DNA from: Miscanthus floridulus
Taxonomy: Eukaryota > Streptophyta > Magnoliopsida > Poales > Poaceae
Direction: 5' to 3'
DNA: 64,000 nt
Assembly: GCF_019320115.1 (NCBI RefSeq)
Contig: NC_089591.1
Coordinates: forward strand, 56,544,078-56,608,077
The notes below the pieces were generated by a model that ran no database searches, was not told the DNA's origin, and was given only the letters and a program-made list of their open reading frames with translations. Positions 12,533 to 24,234 of the stretch are shown here, one piece after another. The position numbers and the translations under genes are program-made. Positions within the stretch are counted from its first letter, which is position 1. The number at the start of each line of letters is the position of its first letter.

Positions 12533-15500
12533 TGACACCCTAAAATTTGTTTCTCTTGAAATAGATTAAAAATTATTTCTTTTAAAATAAAGCTAATATA
12601 ATTTAATTTTGTATTTTTATACTCATAAGAATATAGAGAAATAATAAATTTTTATTAGATTAAAATTTATCTTAAGGTAGAAATGTATTTGTTGCATTAA
12701 TGTCGGTCGCACCTTGTGTTTCTATGTGTAAAATATGTTTTTTTTTAAATACGTGTAGGAGATGAATATCTATCTCTAGGAAATTTTCAGCTTCTTTCTG
12801 AAATTTAATTCCTACCTCCTTCACCTTAATCTTTATGTTCCAAGTTCCTAACAATCTTTTCATGAGCTCCAAATACTTTATTTGGGTTCATCATGTTCCA
12901 AAGTGTCTCTGGGAATTTTTCTAAATTTTCAGAGGTCTCGGAGTATTTTCCGTGGCTTAAATATCAATTCTAGACCTTTCTAGAATTGTTTTATTTATAA
13001 AATTAATTAATTCCAAAAATAAATAATATATCTCATTTTTCAACCAACTCTTAAAATCCATGTGCAATAATCCTAATAAATCTTAAAACCCCATTCATTT
13101 ATTTAGTAATGGGCTTTAATGATTATTTAGGTCCATTAGTAAACGTGGATGGTGCAACATCAATTAGTACCATATTGCTAATTAATATAGATGTGTGAAG
13201 TTTTTCTCTATAAATATGTACCAATCTCTTAGGCAAAGCACACCAAAACTACCGTAAGGGGAACCCCTAGTTTGAGAAATTCATCGTGTAGTAAAATAGA
13301 TTTTTCTCCTCCTCTCGCCGTCGCCGTCGCCGCCGTGCTGTCCGACGCTATAGACCCGCCCAACCGTAGGAAGGCCCTAGGTGAGTTCGTCGTCTTCTCT
13401 TTATTTCCTGTGCTCTCGGCTCATCAAACCGTGGCCTCTAAGACCCAAACCAAACGCTTTGGGGAGCTTCTCGCCGCCGGTAATAGAGCTCCGCCGAGCC
13501 GGTTTTCTTCTCCGGCCGGTGACTCTCTCTCCCCCTCCTTTCTAATTTGGGTCGTCCGGATTCAATCCAACGGTCCAAGATTCGTTCGTACCCCTTCGCC
13601 AGGTTTATTTGCAAAAGAGCCCCTGCAGTTCCGCGTAATATAACCCACAGTCAAGGCAAACTTCCATAATACGTTTTCCTATTCCGAAAGCGCAGTTTCT
13701 TTCTAGTAGATTCAGAATACGTTTTCTCTTTCAGAAAGCGTAAAATCGTCCTGTTAGATACAAAATACGTTTTCTTCATATGAAAACATAGTTTCTTTGG
13801 TTAGATCTAAAATACGCTTTCATCTATTTATAGTTTTGTCACTATTCTTATTTAGACCATAAAATCTTTGTTTTAACTCCGTTTTGATCCATTCAAGTTG
13901 CGTTAGATTCGTAATGAGTAATCTACATGTTCATCCTACTGTTAAATATATTTTTAACTTTTAAAATTTGAGGTTAAAATTTAATCTATTATTTTATTAA
14001 AGAAAATCTTGTTTAGTTCATAACTTTTTCGTTATAGCTCCGATTAGACTGCTTTTTGCGTTAGTGTGTTCGTAGTAACGTGTAGAATATTTTAAAAACC
14101 TTTTTACCTGTTGTTTTATTGTGTTTGGTGTATTGTTCTAATTTATTTCTATTATTTGGTTCGTGTATGATTGTATGGATACTTGTGTGGTGTTTTATAA
14201 TCATGTCCAGTCGATGAGCTATACACGGTGATTCCAGAAGCAATTCATTGAAGGTTTGGACTAGAAGAAGGATCTGAGTTTAAGGCAAGTATAACATGCG
14301 ATCTTCCTTATTGTCCTATTCACCTTAATATTATTTTAATCATATGCATGTGTCTATCTTGACAACCGTAGTAATTTTTCTAGCTATTTGATATCCTGGA
14401 TTCCTTAATTTCTATGGGTTATTGCATTGGGTAGTATGATGTTAGTGCTCAACCAAAGCCATGATCTTGTAACTTGAATAATGGTATATGTAATAAACAT
14501 TAAAAGATGCTTTTTAGCAATATGAAACAAGGGGTTAGAGCACTAGGTTGTTTTATAGTGCTCTAGATTTCTCTCCCTAAGGACTTATCTATAAGCGAAC
14601 ATTCAGAACTTATAGTATAGCTGTGAGGGTTATATGGCTCTGGCTTTAGCTCAGTATGATGATCCTTTTCTAGCTTGTTAGTTGTTACCTTTGTGGCGCA
14701 AGAGGGGCTCAGACAGGTATGATCTCGGCCTGCCAAGAAGATGTACTTTGATTTTTTGGTATTTTGTTAGTCACTCTTTATAGGGGAGTTTATGCTTATT
14801 GATGGAGAAACCTAGCGGCCCTAACTTATTAGACGAACATTTGAAAAGCTTCTTAGTGAACCATGTCAACCTTCCTTGGTAGTGGGTCAGGAGGTTGGTC
14901 GTCTCGGGCAAAAGGGTAAATTACAACTCACAGCGAAAATGTACAACCTCTGCAGAGTGTAAAATTGGTATATCAGCTGTGCTCACAGTCACGAGCGGCT
15001 TTGGACCCTCACGGAATAGATGATGAACACGGATGATACCGATGATAAAGATGCACACCAATGATTACTGTTTATGCTGTTCATTATTCATGTTTATCTG
15101 ATCATGTGTTTATGTGGGCTCGTGGATAAATTTGTTGCCACCCTATTGCTAAAATCATGACTCATTAAAAATTAATCGCAGTTAACTAGTGTAAGCCTTT
15201 TGAGCCTCATGAACCTCATGTTATATTTGTAGAGTACGACATGTACTTACGCTTGCTTTACTTTTTAAATCTTTGTATAAAATTCCAGATGGGTACCGGA
15301 TTGCTAGAGTTTGAAGGAATTAGGCTTATGATCAACCAGTCAGTTGTCCCTGTGTAATTGGAGTCTTCACCTGAAGATCGGAGTTATCTTTCCGCTGTTT
15401 GTTGTCTAAGATTATGGCTCCGTTCGGCTTACCCCATATTTGACTTGTTCGGTTTCTTTTTTCAGTTAGAACCGTGTTTTTCTCTCACAACAATTCAGCC

Positions 15501-15700
15501 AGAACAGTGTTTTTCAGCCAGTTTCAGCTAAAATTCTGTCAGCCGAACGGAGCCTATAGCCGAACGGAGCCTATATCATTTATACTAAGTACGTTATATT
15601 TTGAGCATTATCTTTCGATATTACCCTTATTTATAGATATATGTGAGATTTAACTTTCTCCACTCACATATAATACGAATCTAGTTCTATTCTTAAAACC
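12533..15700 (+). mobile_element. large LTR, probably Ty3/gypsy-type solo LTR (A)
   Basis: Starts TGACACCCTAAAATTTG, homologous to the start of the element at 40198 (TATAACACCCTAAATTTGC). It has a TATA-like CTATAAATA at 13208, a GC-rich exon-like block (13300-13640), a long AT-rich block, and a later block at 14930-15010 with CTCTGCAGAGTGTAAAATTG. Several segments (for example CATTCAAGTTGCGTTAGATT near 13890) recur near 41590. No gag-pol sequence was recognised, hence a solo LTR or fragment. GC-rich DNA resumes on both sides. The 3' border is approximate, and I could not confirm a target-site duplication. Confidence 0.6.
15416..15554. mobile_element. MITE nested in LTR A
   Basis: A 139-bp element with perfect 14-base inverted ends GGCTCCGTTCGGCT and AGCCGAACGGAGCC. 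TAT precedes it and follows it. The right end is duplicated: after the TAT a second AGCCGAACGGAGCC (15558-15571) follows, again with TAT. Insertion into the LTR shows that it is younger than the LTR. Confidence 0.75.
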
Positions 15701-16050
15701 GGCTGCTTCGACAACGGGCGGGCGGACGGTTGGCAGAGCCCGGAGCTGGCGGAGCCCCAAGCTTGAGCGGCGGCCAATTCAGTGGTGGCGCGAGTGGCTG
15801 GCGGCGCGGCCAGGCGGCGCCAGAGCAGAAAAGCGGACGGACGCTCCGCGCAGAGAACAGATTTTTTTAGAACGGCTCACTCCCTGGACCGTGCGGGGCA
15901 TGTTAATCATTCATCAGGCCATCAGGTACATGTCGAAGGGCTGCTCGAATAAAAGCGTTTCGCTCTTTTTAGTTGCAGAGAATAGGTTATCATGACACAT
16001 TGACATTAGAGTTGTATGTGTGACTTGCGTGCACCACGCAGAAAGATTAC
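15701..16050. other. GC-rich flank, no gene
   Basis: GC-rich non-coding DNA from 15701 to about 15900, resembling the GC-rich sequence to the left of LTR A (before 12533), and probably the other side of its insertion site. Then low-complexity flank leading into the tandem duplication at 16051. No coding exon was recognised. Confidence 0.3.
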
Positions 16051-16184
16051 TCGAGTGAGATTTGATGTGCCACAGTACCAGTCCACTAGAGATGCATTGT
16101 GTGCATGATATGGTCCTTCGAGTGAGATTTGATGTGCCACAGTACCAGTCCACTAGAGATGCATTGTGTGCATGATATAGTCCT
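16051..16184. repeat. 67-bp tandem duplication, two copies
   Basis: TCGAGTGAGATTTGATGTGC begins at 16051 and again at 16118. The two 67-bp units are nearly identical (TGGTCC against TAGTCC near the end). This is a recent local slippage-type duplication with no gene. Confidence 0.9.
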
Positions 16185-16192
16185 TCGAGTTT

Positions 16193-16305
16193 ATCGGCCA
16201 GAATCAGTCATACTTTTCAGCGAAACAGTATTTTTCTCTCACAACAAATCAGATCTACAAATCAGCCACAACAGCAATAGGTCATGCCGAACAGGGCCTT
16301 CATCT
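16193..16305. mobile_element. degenerate MITE fragment
   Basis: Contains GTATTTTTCTCTCACAACA and related text also present inside the MITE at 15416-15554, and ends in GCCGAACAGGGC. The left end is eroded. It is probably a diverged relative of that MITE. Confidence 0.4.
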
Positions 16306-16412
16306 TTTTGCTAGCCTTCGGTGACCGGTCTCTCCCTTCGCCACTCAGTTCCGTCAAGAACGGCATGCATATCCTCGCGTAAGGCCTCTCAGTTCCGTCA
16401 AGAACGGCACAT

Positions 16413-16645
16413 AGTTTATAAGGAATGAGGCAGTGATAAATCAACTCATTATACTACACAAACCAAATAAAATAGTAGAGTGAGACGATCCTAAGCCACT
16501 TTATTTTATAGACCAAACACCCCTTAACAAGTTTATAAGGAATAAGGCAGTGATGAATCAACTCATTATATTACACAAACCAAATAAATAGTAGAGTGAG
16601 ACGGTACTAAGCCACTTTATTTTACAGACCAAACACTCACTAAGT
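16413..16645. repeat. 117-bp tandem duplication, two copies
   Basis: The unit starting AGTTTATAAGGAATGAGGCA at 16413 is repeated at 16530 with a few differences (AATGAGG to AATAAGG, GACGATCC to GACGGTAC). Just upstream, CTCAGTTCCGTCAAGAACGG also occurs twice (near 16346 and 16388). No coding content. Confidence 0.9.
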
Positions 16646-18536
16646 CAACACAGCACTGCCAACATTCAAAAAAAAAAACACACCACTGCCCGCCGTGTGT
16701 GCTTTTGCTGCCTTTTATCACCAAATCGAAGCTGGGACAACAGCAAGTTGACTAGGTCAAAACAAAGGCAATCAGTACAGAAACTGAAAAGAAAAGAAAA
16801 GGCAAACACACACTGAAGCGAGGGCAACCGTGCAAGTGCACCTTACGTAGCTTTTTGCCAACCATGCGGATTAATGTGCTTTTGCTGCTTTTGCTGTCTG
16901 TTTGTGCTTGTACCTGTGCAGGCAAAACAGTAACCGGCCGTTAATGTCCAACAATGCGGCGCGACGATGTGTGACACCAATGAGAACAGCAGCGGATTCC
17001 AATAGAGGATCTCGGGGGAGCTCCGTGCCGAGCGAACCCGACGAATTAACGCCCATTTTCCAGCTGATCCCTGACTGGCCAGTCATCACCTGTTCCCTTC
17101 TGACGACACCTCTAGTGCCTAGGTAGCCACCCTAGGCCAATCATGCGATGTGCGGATGTTTGATGCCGTCCCAAATCCCGTGGCCTTTACGGCACCAGTT
17201 GGATTAGGCCTCCTGATTCGGCTAAACTCTATCCAGAGCTCCGCGACAAATCGCAGTACTACTACTGGGCAAAAGCTTGGCGCCAAGGCGTCATTTCCAG
17301 TCACACAGCACAGCCACAACAGCGAGGGACGAGAGCGAGAAAGACGTCGTGCCTGCTGCCTGTCTTTCGCTTTCCCGAGATCCTGGTATCTTGCACGACG
17401 AGCACAGGCACTATCGAGAGACCAGATTAGCACGTCGAATTTGAAAACAATAACCCAAAGTTTGGCACGCGCATCATTGATCCAACTGCTCCGTGTTCAT
17501 GGGAGGGAGGGAACACGTACGGCTTTTACCGCCGTCCGTTTCTGCGGCTCCGGCACATGGCTGCCCAGTGGGCTGTGGGCTCCAGCTCTGCATGCGGTCA
17601 TCTCGTCGTCTCCAGGTTCGACTGGCCACGTCTGCACTCTGCAGGACCGGTTGCTCGCTCGCAGTGTGCTACAGGAGTCAAGCTCTGATTTCTCAGAGGA
17701 GAGAGGTCGTCATTACTACTCATTATCACCATTGGTTAAAGCTGGAGAGCGACGACACGCACGATCAAGGCTGGCCTAGCTTTTTGACGGATGGATGCGC
17801 GGGCCGGCCGTGTGCGGACAACGGGAGCAGTACGCGGCAGATCTTACCGTCCCGTACCAGCAGATCCTTTGGGAGCGTCTGTTGAGGCTAGCTAGCTGCT
17901 CGTCGGCGTCGGCGCGGTTCGTGGTGGCGGTGGGCGCCGCCCAGGACCATCCTACGCGTGCGTGCGAGCGAGAGCGAGCGCTACAAGTGCGTTGCGTGCG
18001 TAGGACGGTTAAAAGGCCTCTATAGTTTTCAGATCCTTGGCAATTGGCATGCGCCGCCGTTGTTGCGACTTGCTAGTGCATGCGGGCAAGAAAGTCTTGG
18101 GGTTCTTTGGTCTGTTTTTTCGCCATTGAAACTTGTGGAGGCCGGTGTTCTCTACCTCCATTTCGAAAGGAGAAGTTGGACCTGGACGACACAGCTTTTC
18201 GCGGAAACGAAATGGAGGTAGTTCTTGATAAGACGGCAACTAGTAGTTAGTGGTAGAAAGCTAGAAATGGAGTGAAAAGTGGAGGCACACACTGCTTTCC
18301 TGTTGAAGCTAGCAGCCTACTCCGTGCTGCCGTGCTTCCAGACGCAATAGTGAGTACTCCGTAGTGAGTAGTGACAATGCATCGCTAAGACGAGAGCCAT
18401 TAGAGAAAAAATGTTCTCTGACTGCTCCCACAGAAAGGCACTGATTTTCCCACCGGGTACCAATGGTCTCCGTTCAGTCTGAATCGGCTAGCTGTTACAG
18501 TACACCGCACGCCACGACTTCTCTGCTCATCAGCGC
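16646..18536. other. GC-rich low-copy DNA, no gene recognised
   Basis: Mixed composition with GC-rich stretches (17130-18050) that yield long but featureless overlapping ORFs in several frames. I see no conserved domain, convincing splice structure or LTR ends. It may be a promoter region, non-coding transcript or decayed sequence. Confidence 0.3.
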
Positions 18537-18662
18537 CCCGTTTCTTTGGCTGATTTGGCTTATAAGCCATGGCTAAAAGTATTATTGGCTGATTTGATAT
18601 GAGAGAAAAATATTATTTATTTACTAATAAGCCATTACTTATAAGCAGCAAACGAACAGGAT
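18537..18662. mobile_element. short MITE-like element
   Basis: Begins GCCCCGTTTCTTTGGCTGAT and ends in ACGAACAGGATGC, with internal GGCTTATAAGCC and ATAAGCCATTACTTATAAGC palindromes typical of small hAT-like MITEs in grasses. The ends are imperfect, and no clear target duplication was found. Confidence 0.45.
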
Positions 18663-20280
18663 GCAGAACAGAAAAGATGCTCAAACTTACTGAGAGCGGG
18701 CCAGCATCCACTCTCTAGTGCATCCCCGCAGCGCTCTCGAATAGTCGAATCAAACAAAACTAGTACTAATAATGCGGTAAAGCCACGAGCCGTCTCGTTC
18801 ATCACTTGTCCTCTCCAGGCTAAGTAAACGCGACGCCGCAGCTGCGTAATGCTGCCACGACGATGTGATGAGTGATAGCAGGCACGAACACGACACCGCG
18901 AAAGACCCGTTCCTTTCCTCCCCGATCTGGGTGTCGCCGCGCCGCCGTCCTTTCGTCAAAATTTCCTCGCTAGCCATGAGGCATCGCAGGGGACACCACA
19001 CCAGGGAAAAATAGCGGCGCCCACGCGCACCCCGCCCCCACGCTGCCTGCGCTGCACTGCATCTGCATGGCCGATCTGGTGCGCGCGGGGGGCGCAGTGG
19101 ACGACCCGTCGTTAACTTGACCTCCCTCCCCTCTTTCCGGCGGTCTCGTCCGTGATCTGTGGTCTCGCTCTCACGCGGCGTGACGCAGCCGGGCACGCCG
19201 CACGCGACAAAGCAGGTGGGGGTGGTGAGGATGAGATGAGCGCGAGGTCCCTTTCTTTCGGCTGTGGTGGTGGACGAGCGGAGCGCGACCGGTGAGTGCG
19301 CCCCAGATATGCCCAGATCGGCTGCGGAGCTTTGACGTGCATCCGTCCTGCTCCCGGCCGCGCGGTCACACTTCACGTATACTGCTCCCAGCTGCTTCAG
19401 CCTGCAGCTTTTTCTTTGAGGAATCCTTCAGCCTGCAGCTGGCCCAACATCCTCTTGGACTCCAGGTTTATCAGTTCTCGCATCATGTGAGTCGTTGTTG
19501 ATCCACGAACGATTTCCTTCGTGACTGCTGTTCTGAATTCTCATGCCTACGCACGCCTCAGCCTCCACGCCTTTTCACATTTGGGGGAGGAGCTGAAGAA
19601 GAAAAAGGTGACGATCGGTTGCTATGCTTACGTTAGAGTCTGTCTAATGGGTGTCATATAGCATTTCTGTTACGTTACGTCCCTGTTCGGCAGTTCGGGA
19701 GAGATTCCACCATCGTGGTGTGCCCTGTCAAGCCTGTGTGCATTGCGTATGTCTGTTGCATCTGAATCTCAAACAGATAGCTTTCCTTCTGCTTTTCTCC
19801 ACTTTCTCACAGAGTAACCCGTTGTCCGGCGCCAGGATCGTCGCTTACTTAACAGACTGTCCTCGTCACGGAGAGAAAAGCGCTAATGCTGGGGAGCGGC
19901 ATCCAGCCGGTTGGACACACCCTGGTGGGCCCGCGACGATAGCCCCAAACCCCCAATTCCTCTGTTTCTAAATAAAAAAACCACGTACTCGTTCCTATCT
20001 GCTCACTCGCTCCAATCTGCTCGCCTGCCGCCTCCGGCGCTCGGCCGCTGGCCCAGCCAGGCGCGGCACATGACCGCCTTCGAGGCACGGTGCTTGGGCG
20101 CCGATCCTGCTAGGCCACTCCGGCGCGCCGCCGCCATCCTCCACGATGCCTCTGTTCTCCGCCGCGCCAAGCCCGTCCTCCACGACGCCTAGGGTGCTTG
20201 CACGCCTCGCGCAAGTGCTCACCCAGGCCGCCGAGCATGTCCTCACCCCGGAGGCGCACTGGCAAGCTCCATGCGCCGCA
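18663..20280. other. GC-rich region without recognisable gene
   Basis: High-GC DNA with many overlapping ORFs on both strands (for example 18750-19376 minus and 19651-19971 plus). None shows a domain, repeated reading-frame conservation or plausible intron borders. 19980-20280 runs without break into the motif-rich repeat that follows and may be its GC-rich head. Confidence 0.3.
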
Positions 20281-20933
20281 GCGGCGTCAAGCTCCGTGAT
20301 TCATCCAAGCAACAAGGTGACATTGCACATCGAAAACCCATGTCACAAGAGTATGTTTCAAGTGTTTCAGATTCATTTGCATGTTGCAAATATATTTAGG
20401 TGGATGTTGCAAAAATATATCGGGATATTGCACATGTTGCAATGGTTGTACATGTATGTTATAAGATTTAGTTCCCAATGTTTCAATTGTTTTTCTAGAC
20501 GTATGTTGCAAGTATATTTATCTAAATGTTGCATGTGTTTCACACATATGTTGCATATGTTTATCTGAATGTTGTATATGTTTTGCAATGGTTTTTTCAA
20601 ACATTTCAGGTGTTTGTACAAGTGTTTTTAGATGTATTTGCAAGTGTTTCAACTGTTTTCGAACGTATGTTGCAAATTTTTTATTTTGATGTTTCAAAAG
20701 TAGATCGGGTATTGCATCTCACTCCCCACTTCTGCTGGCTCACCTTGGTGTCTCCGCCTCTCCTCGATGCTAGTGATGTTCGGGCGACGTGGGCACACGT
20801 GGGGACAGGTGCGCGTGGGTGGGATAAGTCAGTTTGAGCGGCGCAGAATCCGAGTGGGTGGAACGTGCATAACAGAGTAGGCACAGGGCATGGGGAGCCG
20901 TGTTTGGACGTGGGTCTCACGCCGGACGTCCGG
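20281..20933 (+). repeat. ATGTTGCA/TGTTTCA motif-rich dispersed repeat
   Basis: From about 20340 to 20720 the sequence is built from variants of ATGTTGCA, AAGTGTTTCA and TTTTTCAAAC. It then has AGTAGATCGGGTATTGCATC and a GC-rich tail ending GGACGTCCGG at 20924-20933. This composition is known to me as a dispersed grass repeat, perhaps MULE-like, but I cannot assign it with certainty. The solo LTR at 20934 interrupts it. GCGCTC at 24240 may be its continuation. Confidence 0.5.
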
Positions 20934-23900
20934 TGAAAGCTCTAGTTTGGTTTTGGTTAATTGATGAAACCTCTAAGTGCTAACCTAGTTTATCAAAGTG
21001 ATTATGAGATATGTAGCACTACTCCAAGTGATGAAGCAATGGCGAAGATCATGACGATGGTGATGGCATGATGATGATCAAATGCTTGAACTTAAAAAGA
21101 AGAAAGAGAAAACCAAAAGGCTCAAGGCAAAGGTATAAATAGTAGGAGCCATTTTGTTTCGGTAATTAAGGACACTTAGCGAGTGTGATCACATTTAGGT
21201 TAGATAGCCGTACTATTAAGAGGGGTGAAACTCATATTGAAATGCGGTTATCAAAGTGCCACTAAATGCTCTAACTCATTTCGTATGCATTTAGGATCTA
21301 GTGGAGTGCTAACACCCTTGAAAATACTTGTGAAAATATGCTAACACATGTGCACAAGGTGATACACTTGGTGGTTGGCACATTTGAGCAAGGGTTAGAA
21401 ACTTCACCGGCAGAATGTCCGCCCATAGAGTACGGATAGTCCGACGGTGCCACCGGCGCCCTATACAGAAAAGATAGGGGGTCCACAAAGTGACCAGGAC
21501 GCTGGTGGTGCAGTAACCGGTCGCTGGGTTCAGAGTCCGGTCAGTGACAGCAGTAAGCACACGGTCTCGGTCTTGTGACCAGACGCTAGCGTGTAAATTG
21601 ACCAGACGCTCATGGTCTGAGTCCGGTCAGTGCTGACGTACGCTGACGTGAGGCGCACAGAGTAAACGTTGAGTGACCGGACATCGGGTGAGTCCGGTCA
21701 TAAAATTTCGCGTTTGGAACCTTACTGGAAACGACCGGACGTTGTGGTCCTACTGTCCGGTCACTTTCTAACTGACGCGTCTGGTCATCACTTGACCGTT
21801 GAGATCGGACGATCGGCGTTTGAAGCCGATGACACGTGGCAAGCATCGGACGACCGGACGCTAGGGTCCTATGTCCGGTCGAACTGACCGGAATGTTTGG
21901 TCACCCTGAGTTGTACCTAGTGAAGGGGTACAACGACTCTTTTCGTGGGGGCTTCTATTTAAACCCCATGGTCGACTCAAGCTCACTCTCTTGGACATTT
22001 GCATTGACATAGCAACCTTGTGAGCTTAGCCAAAGCTCTCCCACTCATCTCCATCATTGTTTCATCATCATTGTGAGATTGGGAGAGAATCCAAGTGCAT
22101 TGCTTGAGTGATTGTATCTAGAGGTACTTGGTGTTCGTGTTTTGCTGCGGGATTCACTTGTTGCTTTTGGTGGTTGCCACCACCTAGACGGCTTGGTGCA
22201 GCGGAGGAGGATTGACACGAGTCGGTGATTGTTCGTGGCCATCTCCGGTGATTGTGAGGGGATTTGTACTTTCTCCGGTGGAGCGCCGAAAGGTAAGTCT
22301 AGTGGATTGCTCATGTCATTGAGTTACCTAACTTATGGGTAGGTTCTTGCGGTCTCCAAATTGTGTGGACGAGGTTTGTGCAACACCTCTTAGCTGCCGA
22401 ACTACCAAGTGTTGGTCGATACAACAGGGACGTAGCATATTGGCAAGCACGTGAACCTCGGGAGAAAATTAGTTGTCTCTTGTCATTTGGTATTCTCCCG
22501 GTGATTGATTTAATATTCACCTTGTGATTGGTTCACTCCTCTACACGGCGGTATAATCACCATACTCACTCATTTATATTCTTAGAAACTAGTTGTGGTA
22601 AGCTCTTTAGTGTAATTAGAATTGAGAGCTTGCTTTGTTATTTTAAGTTCATCTAGTGGAGCTCTTTAGAGTAGCAAGATTGAGAGCTCTTAGTAAGTAG
22701 TAACTTTGTAAGTTGTGTGCCTAGTTACCATTGCAACTAGAATTATTGAATAGGTGGCTTGCAACCCTTGTAGAGCTAGAGCAAGTTTGTATTTTGCTAT
22801 CACTAGTAGAGAAATGACTTTTGATCCACTTCGAAATTTAACTTTAGTCCCAGTATTTTTCGTACCCGGGACTAGAGAAACTTTTAGTACCGGTTGGTAG
22901 CTCTAACCAGGACTAAAGGTCCTGCCCAACGGCTACTGTGGCAGCCTTTTGTTGCAGGGGACCTTTAGTCCCGGTTGGAGCTACCAACCGGGACTAAATG
23001 TTAACTTTTACTCCCGGCTGGTCCCTCCAACCGGGAGTAAAAATCTACTCCCGGTTAGGCTCCGTCCGATATTAGAAATGAACCTTTAGTCCCGGTTGCT
23101 GTCTCCAACCAAGACTAAAGGTCTCCAACCGAATACGGGAGCGACATTTTATTCAACCGGGACTAGTACGTAGAGTAGCTGCTACATTAGCTAGCTAGTA
23201 CATTAGCTAGCTATTCACCGTCAGGACATGTCAGTACATGTCTCTCTGCTAGCTAGCTGCTACGTACGTAGGAAATCAATTAGTCCCGGCTGATCCCGGC
23301 TGACCATCGAGGACTGCTAGCTAGCTGCTACACTAGTACGTAGGAAATCAATTAGTCCCGGCTGGTATTACGAGCCGGGACTAAAGATATACTTTTAGTC
23401 CCGACTGGTATTACCAGCCGGGACTAAAGGTCTTTTAGTTCCGGCTGGTATTACCAGCCGAGACTAAAGGTCTTTTAGTCCCGGGTGTTTATAAGAGCTT
23501 CGATGGGCCGGCCCAGTACGCAATATACTGGAATTGCTGGCCAGTTCCACCTATTAGCACCACCTCGCTTGTTCAGAAAAGTGAAAGCTAACTTAAAAGC
23601 TCAGCTCTCGAACCATGCAGCACGAACTTGAACAGGATCTGCTCTATAGGATTGTACCGCTGATCCTTGACTAAAGGTCCTTCGTACTATAGTTTATACA
23701 AAATGTTGAACATTATAAACGTACGTATATTCTAGCAGCGTAGAATGCGTATTCAAAAACCAAAACGAATCATCAATTAAAAAAAGAAAAAAAAATAGAA
23801 ATAGAAACAAAAAAAAAGAAAACCTTTAGTTCGGTAGCAGCGTGAAAATAGAAAAAAAAGGAAAATAGAAATAGAAACAAAAAAACCAAGTAGCAGCGTG

Positions 23901-24234
23901 AAAATAGAAATAGAAACAAAAAAAAGAAAAAAAAACCTTTAGTCCCGGTTGATATTATCAACCGGGACTAAAGGGTTTAGCCCCGGTTGGTATTACCAAC
24001 CGGGACTAAAGGTCCACCTTTAGTCTCGGGCGCGAAACCGGGACTAAAGGAGGGGCCCTTTAGTCCCGAATTCGTGCTCCCGGTTCCAAAACCGGGACTA
24101 AAGGGGGTTGCGAACCGGGAGTAAAAGTAGTTTCTCTACTGGTGTATTTGTCATACTAATTAAATTGCTCTAGTTGATTTGTAGATTTTTAAATATGCTA
24201 TTCACTCTTCGTCTAGCCATATTAGAACCTTCCA
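20934..24234 (+). mobile_element. solo LTR, same family as 28187-30102, split by CACTA
   Basis: Begins TGAAAGCTCTAGTTTGG and ends CATATTAGAACCTTCCA, matching in inverted orientation the well-bounded LTR at 28187-30102. Without the nested CACTA it is about 1.95 kb. It contains an array of ACCGGACGC motifs at 21490-21900 and a TATTTAAA box near 21956. Flanks TCCGG (20929-20933) and TTCAG (24235-24239) differ by two transitions, and could be a decayed 5-bp target duplication. No internal retroelement genes are present. Confidence 0.75.
22801..24144. mobile_element. non-autonomous CACTA transposon, 1344 bp
   Basis: Left end CACTAGTAGAGAAATGACTT; right end, reverse complemented, CACCAGTAGAGAAACTACTT. 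TAT flanks both sides (22798-22800, 24145-24147), the 3-bp duplication of CACTA/En-Spm elements. Subterminal regions hold many inverted TAGTCCCGGTTGG / CCAACCGGGACTA hairpins, the usual transposase-binding arrays. The interior has no transposase. It includes A-rich tandem copies of GTAGCAGCGTGAAAATAGAA at 23840-23930. The uninterrupted target sequence is seen in the sister LTR near 28270. Confidence 0.93.

Noticed and set aside
17150..17779. 209-aa plus-strand ORF
   Set aside because: GC-rich, overlapped by other ORFs in other frames, no motif or splice context.
18750..19376. 208-aa minus-strand ORF
   Set aside because: Arg/Ser-rich low-information translation of GC-rich DNA without a recognisable domain.
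23778..23945. A-rich repeats considered as a possible CRISPR-like array
   Set aside because: The repeats are A-rich tandem units within a CACTA transposon in a plant genome; spacing and sequence are unlike CRISPR.
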